From NCBI RefSeq assembly GCF_017654505.1, contig NC_054559.1, positions 19,692,292 to 19,756,291 of the forward strand: a stretch of 64,000 bases of DNA, given 5' to 3'. The notes under the pieces were generated by a model that ran no database searches, was not told the origin of the DNA, and was given only the letters and a program-made list of their open reading frames with translations. A program made the translations under genes and the position numbers. The DNA is from Polyodon spathula. Its lineage: Eukaryota; Chordata; Actinopteri; Acipenseriformes; Polyodontidae. Shown piece by piece: positions 38,904-52,895 of the stretch; the stretch's first letter is position 1; the number at the start of each line of letters is the position of its first letter.

Positions 38904-39845
38904 CTTTCAGAATAGTCCACCTCTGTTTGGCCGGAAGAGAAGCTTTACATGACAGCTGCCTGTTCAAAATCCCTTTAATCTGCACTCCAATTTACTGCAT
39001 CACTAGGATTCAGCTAGGTGAGCGTTTTCGGTGTAAAAGGACCGCACACAAAAACACAGTACTGTTAGCATTCAATAAGGTTCCTGGTTGAAAATGTACT
39101 GTCCCTGGGTGATTAGATTAAATATGCTTGTTTAAGTGACACCACCTTGTTTCAAAATGAAAATGCATGTTTATTGTGACCCGTTGAAAACTAATACAAA
39201 TTTAAACAAGGACCCAGTTCTAAGACTGTAAAGATAGAAGCCAGGGACCTGCCAAAGATCACACTGTGACTCAGAGGCCAGTGCTGACATTAGAAACCAG
39301 CATGTTCTGGCTCCCGGTCCTCTCCTCAAACGCTAGGCTACACCCTGTTATACTGCACTATTATAACTTCCAACACATCTCTCAGTTTGGCGTTGGAAAA
39401 CACCAGCTTGTGCTCATTGAAAATGATTTACACAACGTGGCTAAAAATAATTCTTTCCTATTCGGCTCAAGCTTTGGTCTGTGGTCTTAATGCTCTAATA
39501 CTTCAAATATAGCCTTGCTTAAAGATTATGTATGAACAACACAAAGAATTGCTTTGAAGTACCTAGAGCCAGTGTCATTAGGATAGCCGCTGGTTCACAG
39601 TAGAACATTCTTCAATTCAATTCTTAAGAGAGTCCCTGTGATTATCACCAACATAAATTTCACATGGTTTCATCAGTGTCATGTGACATATTATAGAGCT
39701 CATTAAAAACTTGAACCAAGACAAACGCAGACGTTTAGGCCAGTCTATTCAAACTTACAGGATCCTGTTTTCATACTTTGTTTGTCCCTGAACTATTGGA
39801 CATTAAATTTGGTGGTGGCAAAAGTGCGATTTTGGAAATAGCCCC

Positions 39846-39983
39846 CTCATTGCGTAGCAGTTTGATCCATTCCTGGTTTTACTATGAGCTTAATAAGACA
39901 CACATAAGCATGTTACATGTACACTGTGGCTAATCAAGATCGTATTAAAACCTGGAATGGGTGAAACTGCTATGCAATAGGAG
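39846..39983. mobile_element. Palindromic MITE-like element, copy 2
   Basis: This 138-bp element is in the same orientation as the copy at 15814-15953. It shares CAGTTTGATCCATTCCTGGT, ACTATGAG(T/C)TTAATAAGACAC and CACTGTGGCTAATCAAG. The arms are imperfect inverted repeats ending near CTCAT/ATAGGAG. Confidence 0.7.
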
Positions 39984-40552
39984 TCTTATTTCCGACCCTG
40001 TATATGTCTCATATAAATGCCTTTACTATAGCAAGCCTCACAGCCCAAGGGAACAGTCCTATTCCTTAGAGGACAGTGAATCAGCATGTCTCTCTTGGGA
40101 AAAAAAAAAAAACTCCCAGAATTGAGTCTAACCTGGATCTGAAAGGCTCTCATCCAATTCTGCTCATGGCTGGCTTTAGGAATCCTACCTGTGTACAGTG
40201 AGCTGGCGCTGGTTTGGAAAACCCTTCCATACAAGCTCCACATTGGCTATTTATAGAGCCCAGACAAGTCATCCACTACAACTAGATTCAGGAGCTATGG
40301 AACTGGCCGACATGGCCAGGGCTCACGACAGGGCTTTTACAAAGAGTGTATATTCTGATGCGCTAGCCAGAGAAAACCCCTCTGATATCCTTCTGTGTTA
40401 TGTGACTGCATGACCACTTTCGTCCTCCATATTGCTGTGCATCCCAAATCCCACATTACTAAGGCAGTATAAGGTCAGCATTAACACATAGCATCAACCT
40501 CTTTAGGTGAAAGACTTTTCCAATCATACTGGACTGAATATCCAGTCTCCTA

Positions 40553-41221
<669 letters not shown>

Positions 41222-43728
41222 CTATAAAGACTGCAGCACCCACCAACGTTTGAATAGCGGACAACAACACAGGTAGTGATTAGGTACCAGGAAGTGGCAG
41301 CAACGTTTCATCCATACCGTTGTTTTTTTAAACATCGCTGCATAATCCAAATTGAACCACATAACCAAAACATTTTTCAACAGTACACAAAGTGGACCAG
41401 TGATAATACTGCTAATAAGAGGTAAGATAATGGATGTTATAATTGATCCTTTAAAATATTTATAGTGACCAATCGATGTCAAACATTTTCTGTAACTGAA
41501 ACATTGCAGGCCACTGTAACTGTGCATTACTGGGTCCAAATCCATTTTGTAACTGGTAATGTTGTTGTAAAGGCAAAGTTTTCTTTGCTATTATAATGGC
41601 ATACTTGCTATATTTTCCTGTAGGGGGATATTACAAGCAAAATGACTTGTGATTCTGCCTTGAGCACACTCACAATTTGATTACACTAACCAGCGGCTAC
41701 TCTGTAAGAACTCTGGCCCAGTCACCCCCCAAGACAATCTGAAGTGAACTGCCAAGGAATATAAAAAAATAAAAATCCTGTAATTTAAAAGAAAAAAGAA
41801 GTTGGCGGTCCAACATCCTTTCTCATGAGACATTTTTCTTTTCCTTTTCTCTTCAGCCTAAGTAAATGTAAACCTTGTCCATTTTAACCCTGGCTAGTGT
41901 GTATATTTTAGCAAGCTGATTTCTCCTGTGCCGCAGGACTCAGGCAGCAAGTCGAAGCAGCGCTCCGCACCCCTTGTTTTCACAGGGTGTAGCTTAAGCT
42001 TCTTTTGCAAAAATGCAATATTTAATCTGAGCTGAAAGACCTCCCTCATAGCTGCCCTTAAATGGTTTACATAAACTGCAACGGGGATTGCATCAGAAAA
42101 ACCGCAAATTCAAACTCTTTTGCCTGCACCGCGGTTGTGATTTATTTTATGATTGCACACTACGATTGAAAGGGATGCCAAGCTCTCCTAAGGCAAAAGT
42201 AAACAGTAATTAGGCCCACAGTTAGAGACCTGAATCAATATTTCAAGACTTTATATCAGAACTGGAAAAAACAAAGGTTTCCAGTCATTTTCATTGCAGT
42301 GTGAGAGCACGTTTGCATTTTTCATTTTTATTATGATTCTTAAGAACAGCCACCAGAATCTTTTTCTTATTTAAAAGCTTGCTTTCCAGCCAGCTCATCT
42401 GTAGGAATTGTTAATGAAGCAGGGGGCTTGATGTGGTTCCCCTCTGGAATCCCAACCTGTCGTCAGGCAAGAAGACGACAAGCTGTCTGGCCCGGTAGAG
42501 CGCTGCTGAGCTTTTTATAGTAATGATTAATTAGCCTGCAAGAACACTTTCAAACAAGTTGAAAAAACAGCAGTGAGGGAATCAGCCAGGGTTATTCTGC
42601 AATACAATACTGGCTAACGGCACTCAAGACTAGAACAGATAGACAAAACTTCAATTAAACTGCAGTGACAAAAACAGAATCCGCCAGGTACTCCCAGCTG
42701 CCTTTTAAAGGAGAGAAAGACAACAGGCTTTACAAATCGGACTTGTTAGCACGGGCAGCACCATCACTGGTCTTCTAAGCATGAGCAACATTATCACCAC
42801 ACAGCAAGTATGACTTTCAAAGTCATGTGGTGTCTGGCAGGATTAAAATCAATACTAGACACGATCAATCACATCAAGTTATAAAACCATAGCAACGATC
42901 AATCGCAACTATGTAAGAAATGGAAAACCTGTTCAAGCCTATACCAATATGAAAGACCATCACATGACACATTGAAGCAATGCATTCTGTGCTGTGTTGT
43001 GCTGCACCAAAGGGTTACCTTGTCCAGAATGCTGTATTATACTAGCTCAATGCATTACTTATTTTGAAAGGTGATCACAACAAACCTACAGAAAAGAAAT
43101 GATAAAATGCAGTTGCACGTAAAATCGCTCTGATGGCAGCCTGGCTCCAAATCATTTCCCCAGCAAACATGTATTTTCATTTTAAAACAAGATGATCTGG
43201 TACTACATAAAGAAAGGCGTCAGTTTCCATGCCTTAAGGAAATCTGCTAAAGCTTCACTCGCTAAGTCGTTTCGCAGTGTTTTTGGGATCAAAGCATGAT
43301 ACTGCAGTAGCAGTAAGCATGTCAGCCACAACAGGAGAAGAGTCTGATCTGGCTAATGACAGGAAAGAAGCCTCTGAAGGAGTTTGCTGCAGCTATTTCT
43401 TTCCCAACTGCACATTCAAGACGCGTGCAATGAATGGAAGCGCCGTGTCATACTGTCCAAGGGTTAAGAGGTTGTTCCAGACACATGCTAATGCAGTGTT
43501 ATCAGTGCAATTAGGATTCTGACAGGCTGGATGGATCTTGCTCTATGTACAGCGGTGCATATTTGTTGTAAACGAAAACATTTCCTGACTTAAATGCAAT
43601 CTATGGACAATGCATGCAATTAGCCCTACAGCAGATTTTGTTCTGTAATTACAATCAATTGCCTGCGAGGGAATTTGAATGGATCTTCCAGCAAAAGATG
43701 TCTCAATTTCCCTTACAAAAACTGACCA

Positions 43729-43870
43729 TAGTAAAAGCATAGCAAAGTGTAAGCATGATAAAGCATAGGAAGCATTGTAAAGAATAGCAAAGTATAGTAA
43801 TGCAACAAAAACAAACCAAGGTAATCTATGGTAAATGCATAGTATGACCATGGGAAAAAAGCATACCATG
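43729..43870. repeat. Degenerate AGCATAGTAAAG/CATGGTA repeat
   Basis: Words such as CATAGTAAAAGCATAGCAAA, AGCATGATAAAGCATAG and ACCATGG recur in loose tandem. This is the same word family as at 21140-21300 and 51480-51640. Confidence 0.55.
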
Positions 43871-44146
43871 GAAAACTATTATATAAGACATCCTAACATG
43901 TTTTCAAAACTTTCTGAAAAGTTAAAATAAGCTAAAGTACGTGATTTATTGAAAGTCTCTTAAACTCGTCTCCAGTTTCTTTCTTTTCATTTTGTTCTAC
44001 TTTTTCTCCTTTAAAGAATGTGGAGAATCATTTTCCACCACAGGGTATGATAGAAAAAAAAGTCTTATGGAAACCTGACAAGCATGCATTTCCTTCCTGC
44101 TCTTCATTCAAAATGATTTCTAAGTTAATGTGTGCAGTACTGGTGA

Positions 44147-44149
<3 letters not shown>

Positions 44150-44183
<34 letters not shown>
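44150..44183. repeat. (CT)n microsatellite
   Basis: About 16 CT units. Confidence 0.95.
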
Positions 44184-44185
<2 letters not shown>

Positions 44186-46492
44186 GTACAAATTCATCTG
44201 CTATCAAGTTATGGAAAAGTTAACTGGAGTCTGGAAAATACAGTCTGGACATTTTAAATTTAAAATACATTAAAACAGACAAAGAAGTAACAAGTACTGT
44301 AATCATGACAGAGATCTGAGCTAAGAGAAAATACAGAACTAGCATACTGGCATCTCTTATAGGAAAATATTACCAATTGATACTTGTGAACTAGCCTGGA
44401 GTCATTCACAAACTCAAATTAATTCATACTTTCCCATAAGAGATACACTGCCAGTGATTCTCAAATGCAGAGCTAATTACACGCTAGCTTTAATGCTTTC
44501 AATCATTACCGTTTGTATTTATTTATTCAGCCTTGTGCACAGCAGGCTTTATTTTAAAGGGTTAAAACTCCTCATTGGCTATTTCTCCATAACGATGCAC
44601 TCTCAAATACAAGACTAGCAAAAAAGTGGAAATCAAAAGAGACCTAATCTGTGTTTTTGTGTGTGAGTGCCTGTCTCCGCTACCCAGCTGCTGGGCTGCA
44701 CATCATTTGCATTTACAGCATTGCCACACCTCTGCACACAGATGTTTCTGCTTACAATGGTTTTAAATTCCTAGCACCCACTGAGACAGCTATTGCAAAT
44801 CAGCACAGGCTTGACTGAGATTATAAACCTGTTAACCACCTCGCCCTGATCTCCCATGCTGCACGCTCCTAGTGAATAATGATCAATATTATTCAGTGCC
44901 TAAAAATCACAAACCAGCATTCACACATTTTAAAATACATTATGTATAACGCTGTTATAGATATAGTAGAAATATGCTATAGTAGCATTTCAAGTCCCAA
45001 CAGATGTCACATATACAGTGAATAAAGCATTGCTGTTGCATTTCATATTGTAGGCTATAATAACACAATAAACTATATGAATTGATATAATGCTGAAAAG
45101 GAAGTGAAAGGAAATCTAAAGCTTGAAGAGGTTGTTATAACCTCCTACTGCTGGCAGGACTCATTGACTGTCCTTGTAAGAGGGAGATAGAAAACTCGGG
45201 TCCCTGTTGTGCAGCTCAAACTGGACTGTCAAGGTCTGCATGCTGCAGTGAGCAAACAACAAACATTGCTACTGTAATTTGCATAGTAAATAAACAAGCA
45301 AGTCTCTTGAGGGCTTTAGGAAAAACAAAACAAATGAATTGCCTTGAAAGCCGTTAACGACATACGATGATGCAGAGATCAAAGAGAGGGTGTCATAGCA
45401 GGTCATCTGGAAACTGCCAGTGAGTGAGATTCGAATGTGAGTCAGACATTCTCAAAAGCATCCCGCCCAGCGGATAGATACCACCTTCTGAGGCATGTAG
45501 CAACAAAACCACGCTGTTGGGGTCTGAGTCAGCATGTGCTGCAATGAACACACGCTGTGACTCAGCAGGAGGAGCGCTCAAAGTCCCCGAGTCGCAAACA
45601 TGGCCTTGAGCTTTCAACCCTGCACTGCCAAAGATGTTATAGAGCTGGGGGCTCCCCAAACTCTCCCAAATGACCCTGACAAAGCAATGCTCCCCAGACC
45701 AGGGGAACGATTCATTTACACCAACGCTGCAGTTGGGTGCTTGTGCTACATCAAATGCAACACTGCTCGTGCCCCACTAACGGCATGTACCGTTACATAA
45801 CAAAATGGGGGTGATTGTAAGGAGAAGAAAATAGGGAATCATAAGAGGAAAACTGGTGCATAAACATTACATGTTCAAAAAAACTGCCTCCCCAGCAACT
45901 CGACAAAGCCGCCCTTTTTGCCCAGATTTGTAAAATACCCAGACAAGCCGGTCTTTGTCATTTTCACTGCTTCTACAGCCAGTCCGAGTACATCAAATAA
46001 AAAAAGTCTGCCAAGCCCGTAATTAACAAAACAGAAAATGTGCTTAGCAAACGCAAAAGACACCACAGTTCCCAAGGGCAACACAGAAATAAATGATGCT
46101 AACGTTCTCATTTTTGCAATGAGGTGCACGAAACAGGGTCTAAACTGTTTATTTACTGACCGGTGGGATTTTCCTACAAGACCACAGTGTCACTCTTCCT
46201 AGAGCTGTAGGCTGGATGTAACGCTGTTGTTTGGGTAATGGTCAGAAAACTACATCAAATATGGCTGGTTAAATAGCTCTAAATGTTCGGTCAATCTGGC
46301 AAAGGTCTTGATTTTTTTGCTTTTAGTTCAACACATAAACTGGGTACTGAAAGTACTTCTATCGGCACCAACTTCCCACTTCAGCTCATTCTCTGAGTAA
46401 AAAAATCTAAACCCCACGCAACATACAGATCTGGGGATTGGTGAGAGGTTTGAGTCACTGTGAAATGGTTGATGTGAAAAGTTTACCTTCCA

Positions 46493-47122
46493 TTAGTCAG
46501 TACTGACGATAAATCTCCCCAATATACCTCTGCTGACATAAGCTGAAAGCTGCAAGGCTTTCAGTATCTTTCCTGGAAGTGCACCTTGACTATTACAAGA
46601 CCTTAAAATTATGACTTTGATATCTGAAAAGAGGAACCGGTGTAGGGAATACCCTGGTATTATTTTTCTGGGCTGTGCTGAAATTACAGTACTGAAATGA
46701 CTGGCAGCCTCTGTGAACTTTTCTCCCCTCTCCACCATGGTCAGACGCACAGCGACATCAAAGTCACCTTCTGCTTTTTTTTTCCATGGTGATCTGCAGT
46801 TCTCGGACGGATATCTTGTATTTATTCTGTGGTGGAAGAATCTAAACCAAAATATTGAAACTGCAGCTGATTCATTTCCAAAGGGAAAGGTTGACTCTTT
46901 CTCATAATGTTGCTGTGTGTTTTTTCCTCTGAAAACACTAAAAGGTGACAGTGCAAGTAAAGCTTGCAGTACAGTCTTTAATCTGGAATTTGTTCTGTCA
47001 CTGTCCCAAACTGTGCTGCTTAAAGGGTAAACAGTGGGGAACCGAAAAAATAGCACCACCTGTCTCCACGTGTTGCCACAACTAAATAACGTACCTGTCG
47101 TTTTTCTTTTCACTGTTAGCAT
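46493..47122 (-). CDS. Unrecognised 209-codon open frame, probably not a gene
   Basis: An ATG at 47120-47122 opens 209 codons to a stop on the nfic strand. The start lies inside the left arm of the foldback element. The composition is mixed rather than low-complexity, and I see no motif, signal peptide, membrane segment or family resemblance. Long frames of this size are uncommon but not impossible by chance in a window of this size. There is no splice-site, promoter or conservation evidence, so it is listed mainly because it is the longest non-repeat frame outside exon 2. Confidence 0.12.
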   Translation of the reverse strand: MLTVKRKTTGTLFSCGNTWRQVVLFFRFPTVYPLSSTVWDSDRTNSRLKTVLQALLALSPFSVFRGKNTQQHYEKESTFPFGNESAAVSIFWFRFFHHRINTRYPSENCRSPWKKKAEGDFDVAVRLTMVERGEKFTEAASHFSTVISAQPRKIIPGYSLHRFLFSDIKVIILRSCNSQGALPGKILKALQLSAYVSRGILGRFIVSTD

Positions 47123-47448
47123 CCTGACAACTTTCTACACTCAGAAGTTTAAAGTCTGTTTCAAAGCTCTTTTGAAAATGTCCGCTCTGGTGCACTCACA
47201 GTGTAAGGACTATCGCCCACATTGTCAAACGAAATAATGCAGGAAGAGAAAGGCCAGAGCACATGGTGTTATTTATTAATTTATTAATCGCTCTTCCTGC
47301 AGTGATTTAGAGGACAGATCAAACCTTGGTGCACTAGAGCGGACATTTGTGAAAGAGCTTTGAAGCAGACTTGAAAAAAGTTGTCAGGATGTTAACAATG
47401 AAAAGAAAAATGACAGGTGTGTTATTTAAACAGTTGTAGCAACACGTG
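47066..47448. mobile_element. 383-bp foldback (long inverted-repeat) element
   Basis: The left end CCACGTGTTGCCACAACTAA and the reverse complement of the right end, CCACGTGTTGCTACAACTGT, match. Pairing continues through TTTTTCTTTTCA, CATCCTGACAACTTT, TTCAAAGCTCTTT and AATGTCCGCTCT, about 125 bp in all. A further TGCAGGAAGAG match lies near the centre. The arms are about 80% identical by eye. Both termini carry CACGTG. No coding capacity or clear target-site duplication is seen, and the right end abuts a long G run. It fits an old MITE. Confidence 0.8.
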
Positions 47449-47473
47449 GGGGGGGGGGGGGGGGGGGTGGGGA
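47446..47473. repeat. Poly(G) tract
   Basis: About 21 G followed by TGGGG on the + strand, directly at the right end of the foldback element. Confidence 0.95.
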
Positions 47474-50400
47474 ACGCTATATTTTTCCAAACTGAGCTAC
47501 TTACTCTTTAAGTTTGGTTTTCTCTGCAAGAAATGTAACCAGAAGATCACCCGACTATCGCATCTGCTTCCCATCTATTTGCTTTCCTTTTTTTATTCTG
47601 AATTTGTGACACTATTTTTCCATTCACTATGCAAAGGATGAGGAAGGAAGAAGCAGCCACATTAAACAAGACAAAGGTTTCGCCAGCAGGCAGGTTTGGG
47701 GAGACACTGCTTTACCACGCCCACGGACATTCAGACCTGACAGAGAGAGCTAGACTTCGGAGTGTAAACCACAACTGTGGACCACACTATCAAGACGGAT
47801 TATAGAACTTGAGGGACACTGTCTTCACTGCCTACAAAACTTGAAGGCCACAGAAGCAGCTCACGGAATACCAAAAAGAAAAAGTGTTGGGATTCCTTTT
47901 CGAAAGGTTAGTAACAGTCTACATTAAATCCAGGATCTCCAGGCGAAGATCTCATACCAGGTGTCAGTAAGTTTCCAGGAACCGCAATAAGCAGAACAGC
48001 ACCACGTGGCAAATATCATGTAGCATCTTGCATCACAGTTGAATTAGACATCATAGATGGGCGACACCACAATTCACATACCATCTTCTTTAATGGAGGT
48101 CACATGTAAATATTCATTCAGTAGATATAGAGGATACACCATGACCGTTTATGGGGTGCTGTACTTATCCCATGAATGAGGATGGCTCAGTAACCAAAGA
48201 GCCCCAAAACAGGTTGATTCTGTTGTCTACAGCCACCACAGCACTCCATAAAGGTTCACGTATGGAAAATGTGGCTTAACGTGGCTTATTTTTGCCGCAT
48301 ACCTAAAAACCTGATCGATTTTTCCCGACATTCGTGCCCTGTGTTTACTTAGCATGGAGAGTTATAGTAGTTGACCCCTGACCCCATGTTTAAAAGCATG
48401 TCCGACTCTAATCGATCGACATGGTTACTTTTGCATGATTAATACTTTCACCACACAAAAGTACTTTTCCACTAAAAAGTTTCAAGCCAAGTCAAATTGG
48501 TTGAAAGATTCGGACAGCAGAACGCAACTAAATTTTGGCAATAAAGAAAGAAAGAAAGAAATAAAGGGTGATCAAAGAATCTATTACCAAAAACAAAAAG
48601 GTGAGAGGAACTGTCACAGAAAGATGTTAGCTCATCGGTGTCTGGTAATTTGAAAAGGGATTCGAGAAACAGTTCAAAAGGCAGAAAGACAAGTAAAATA
48701 TACAGCAATTCAAATATAATTAAGCAGGGTGTGATGACACCTGAAGGGATTACCTCAGGTGACCTCAGCAGGGTTATCACACAGTCACCTGGTATTTAAA
48801 GGCACAGTGTCCCACGTGCATTGCAAGCAGTTTTCAAATGACAGCTTTTTTTTTTTTTTTACTGCACCTTTATCTTTTTATGTTTGCAACAATTGTGAGC
48901 GGTCCCCTCTGCAATTAAGAAAACACTGTGGCTGTGTTAACAGTGCTTCTACCTGGGCTGCTCTTCAACAGACCCGGGAGATCCTGCTTTTTCACATGTC
49001 AGGGTTGTTTCAAAGTGAATCTTCTGCGGCAAAAACTACCTTGTGGCCCTAGGAAACACAGCTAAAGTGTCCCATCATTTAACCTTCTCTTATCAGAGAA
49101 ATAAAAAAAACACCAGGTAGTTAAACCAACAGGTGAGCTTGCACCACAATTAAACATTTCAAAGGGACCACAGCTCAATTCACACAGACTTAGAGTTTCC
49201 TTATGCTGTGAGACTAATAGGAAACTCGGCCAGCTCCCGTTACTGTGTGACTTGCAGAACTGGAAAGTTAAATATGATAAACCACTGCTCACGTTTTTTG
49301 TTTTCTTTTGTTGTACTGACAGTATTTTATCATTTAGGTCCTGTTTGCATTTAAGAAACACTTTAAGTTTCAGCTCTGGAGAAAACCAATTCCCTTGCAG
49401 AACCAGTTCCCTTTCAGTTCCAACAATGGAGCCGTTCTTTCATTTGACCAGGATACAGTAAGATTGCAAATGCATCCCTGGTGTTAAAAATCTGGCCCTC
49501 TGGGATCCCCCCCCCCAGTGACTCCCCAGGTAGAAGCGTGCCAGCGTGGTGCGCAGGGTGAGTCACACACCGCAGGGTCGCGTCCCGGCTGTGCGAAGTA
49601 TGTGGTCTTCGCTGGGGATTCCGAAGGGAGCGTCACATTGGATCTGGCGCTCCAAAACCGGCAGGGGCTGTTTCTCCTCATCGCGCTACAGCGAACCCTG
49701 CTGGCCAGGTGCCCAGTAAGCACAAACGCAGACGCCTGCAGGACTGGCCTTTAATCTCCAGAGGTCGGTAGCTCTTTGACATCAGCTTTTGGGTGTAAAA
49801 GAGGAAGCTGGCTTGTTCATGCGATCGGAGGACGCCCGCTGAACCTTCAGTTCGCCTGAGCTGTGCGGGGAATCGCTGCGGTGAGGGGAAATATTACTGG
49901 ATATTTGAAACTGGGGAGAAAATTGGGGGGTAAAATAATTGGGCAAACTAAATAAAAAATAAAAAATAAAATATTTACAGCCCTTCATCCCCAGTGCTGC
50001 ACACAAACAACACAGCGCACAACCTGACACATAATGAAAGCATACCAAAAGGATCAACAAGACCAATACCACTTAGAAGACATTACAATAGAGACAAAAC
50101 ATAACATCATAATTACATCTAATAGCCTGCAAATGTTTACATCTCCAGCAACTCCCTCCAGAAACAGTAACATCTGCTTAAGAAGCCAGTTTACCATTGC
50201 GCTCTACTGTGGCAATCATTCTGTTGCGTTGCTCCAGTTTGTAGATCATTGTTTCTCTACAGCCACCTCTGATTAGAGAAAAACAGGCACTGACGTCAAT
50301 TACAATGGTAAAATCACCTGATGGTTTCTCCAAAAAAAAAAGTCAAGTGACTGATGATAATCTGCAATTTAACAGAGTTTGCACCCATGAGTGACCATAA

Positions 50401-51479
50401 AGACGGGTCACACAGCCCCGCGGTGCAAATCTGATCATAAGTTTATGTAAAATGTGCATGTCTGCTTCAGCTGGTCAACAGAAATGAAAAGAACAGCAAA
50501 AAGAGGCCTTCATTTTGAGGTGGTCGCTTTGAAGCAAGATTTTAGTGTCTGTTCAAGAATAGATACCCAGCCCGAAAAATTGTGCCTACTCTGCCTCTAG
50601 ACCCCTCTGCTGTGTAAGTGCATATCAGACACCGAAAAAGTAAGCTGACTGCTATTAAAATGACACCCGTCTGGTTGAAGGCAACAACAGAAGTAAATGA
50701 AGAAGAGCGGATCAATAAATAAACATTTACAGTAAGCGAGTCAAGTGTAACATGACAATGCTCAGGAATACGTGATGGGAAATCTGTGCATACATTGTCT
50801 GAGCTCGGTGAATGAAATCATATTCCCATCTACACCATGAAACCTGTACTGCAAATCTCAGCTCAGTCCAATATCAGACTGGGGCTGACCAGGCTCCATC
50901 TGCAGTCCTTTTCATTGGACGCTCATTAGGTCACTCCCACCATCAGTGAGAGCCCACAGTGCCAGCCCGCAATCCGAACTGGGACTGAGCCCCAATCTGC
51001 TGCTGATGGAAACAAACGAGTCTCATTCGAAACTGCTTTCAAGACAACCCAAGTAACGGACGGAAACGTAAGCGTAGAATCAGCTGAGCCGTTACCAAGA
51101 TGCATTTATCTGATTTTCACGAAGCCTGAGCGCAATGAACACACGGAGCTGTGCAGAGCGTGCTACGAAATAATTGCTTTTGAGAAAACTAAGAGCAGGT
51201 CAGACACTTCAAAGTCTGCAGCACAACCCACCGAAGACGACAGCTTTGTCAGCGCACTAAAGATGTCAAGATTGAGGATTAAAAGAAATGGCATTCAGCT
51301 TCCGCCCACTTGTCCCCTCGGGTTATATAACAAGACAACTGGCACAGAGCATGTTTATTAGCACTAATGTTAATAATCCTATGCGGAAACCCTATATCCC
51401 AAAGGGTGGGGCAATGCCAATAAAACACGCTTGGCAAGTTTTGTACAGTGCTTACATGACCATCATACAAATCCCCTTA

Positions 51480-51640
51480 TGTAGACTGACAGTAGTATAT
51501 GAAATGGTAGAAAGCCTATCAAAGTGTAGTAAAACATAGTAGGATCATGGCAATGCACAAGCTAGCATGGTACCACACTGAGAAGTATGGTAACTAATAC
51601 TGCAGTACAAGCACGGCTGAAGCATGGCAATGCCCAGAAG
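51480..51640. repeat. Degenerate AGTATGGTA/CATGGCAATGC repeat
   Basis: Words such as AAAGTGTAGTAAAACATAGT, CATGGCAATGC (twice), GCATGGTACCA and AGTATGGTAACTA recur. It is a diverged relative of the arrays at 43729 and 21140. Confidence 0.5.
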
Positions 51641-52128
51641 AGGGTGACATTAACAGGAGCTGGCAGTGGGAAACTGAACAGCATTCTGTAAAAGAAGCAG
51701 CTCCATCTAGTTTGCTGGTACTGCAGCCAGTGCATAATCCACAGCACTCGCTTTTTCCAGCAACACCTTAGTTCACGCTGAGCTATTAGACAGCTATTTC
51801 CAACTCAGGAATGTTAGTTTAGTTTACAAGCAAGAATTCCAAAACTAGTATAAAAAGTTACAAACAATCGATAATGACGGTACTCAAGGCGATAATGGAA
51901 CTGCTCCTGTTTTAAGCAGTATATTGGGGGCCCTTGTAATTTTGTCCTTGCGGGGAAGAAACCTGCCCTCTATAACCGAACAGTGCCTGAACTATAAAAA
52001 AAATACTGCAGTTCAAAGCTCAGCACAAAGGAGTCCTCGTTTTTAAACGAAGACCCCAATCATAATATCAATCTGTTATTAACTAAATGAATAACATCTT
52101 TCTAGATCATACATGATCATTTAGCATG

Positions 52129-52131
52129 GAT

Positions 52132-52187
<56 letters not shown>

Positions 52188-52895
52188 ACTTTAGTATGCA
52201 TAGAGCCCTTAAAAGCAGTCATCTCAGAGCACTTCACAATTAATAGTACTGCAATAAATAAACAGATTATGCATAAAAGAAACACAAGGAGATCATAAAA
52301 ATAATAAAAATGCCTTTCTAAAAAAGTAAGTCTTTAAATTAACTTTAAAAACACTCAAAGAAGCAGAGTCCCTGATCTCTAGTGGAATGGAGTTCCATAA
52401 TTTGGGGGCACAGGAACAGAAGGCCCTGTCGCCCATAGATCACAGGCGAGCAGGCGGGACACACAGCAGTCTGAGATCAGCAGAGCGGAGGCTGTGAGTG
52501 GGAGTGTAAAAAGATAACAGATCTGACAAATAAGTTGGAGCTAGCCCATGAAGAGCCTTATGTGTCAGCAATACAATTTTAAAATCAGTTCTAAACCTGA
52601 TAGGCAGCCAGTGCAAGGCCTCCAAGACAGGCGTGATGTGATCTCTTGAGCAGGACCGAGACAAAATTCTGGCAGCAGAATTTTTACAAAATTGAATTTT
52701 AGTGAGGATGCTATTAAACACCCCAGCAAGCAGGCGTTACAGTAATCGATCCTGGAGAAAACAAAAGCATGAACCAGTTTTTCAGCTGCAGGTAGAGAAA
52801 GCATGGGATGCAGTCTGGCAATATTTCTAAGGTGAAAAAATAAACCTCGACAGTATTCAGCACAGTTTTACTTACTAGTTTGATGTCATAAACAG
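52129..52895 (-). mobile_element. L2-like LINE 3' fragment with (TTA)n tail
   Basis: Reading the minus strand, reverse transcriptase C-terminal motifs appear in more than one frame: KLVHAFVFSRIDYCNACLLG, then NSAARILSRSCSRDHITPVL, LEALHWLPIRFRTDFKI and THKALHGLAPTYLSDLL. These are typical of L2-clade elements. The frame changes show at least one indel. The element runs into GAAGTGCTCTGAGATGACTG, GGGCTCTATGCAT and a (TTA)n tail, which on the + strand is the (TAA)n at 52130-52187. It is 5'-truncated and inactive, and inserted in the same orientation as nfic. Confidence 0.85.
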
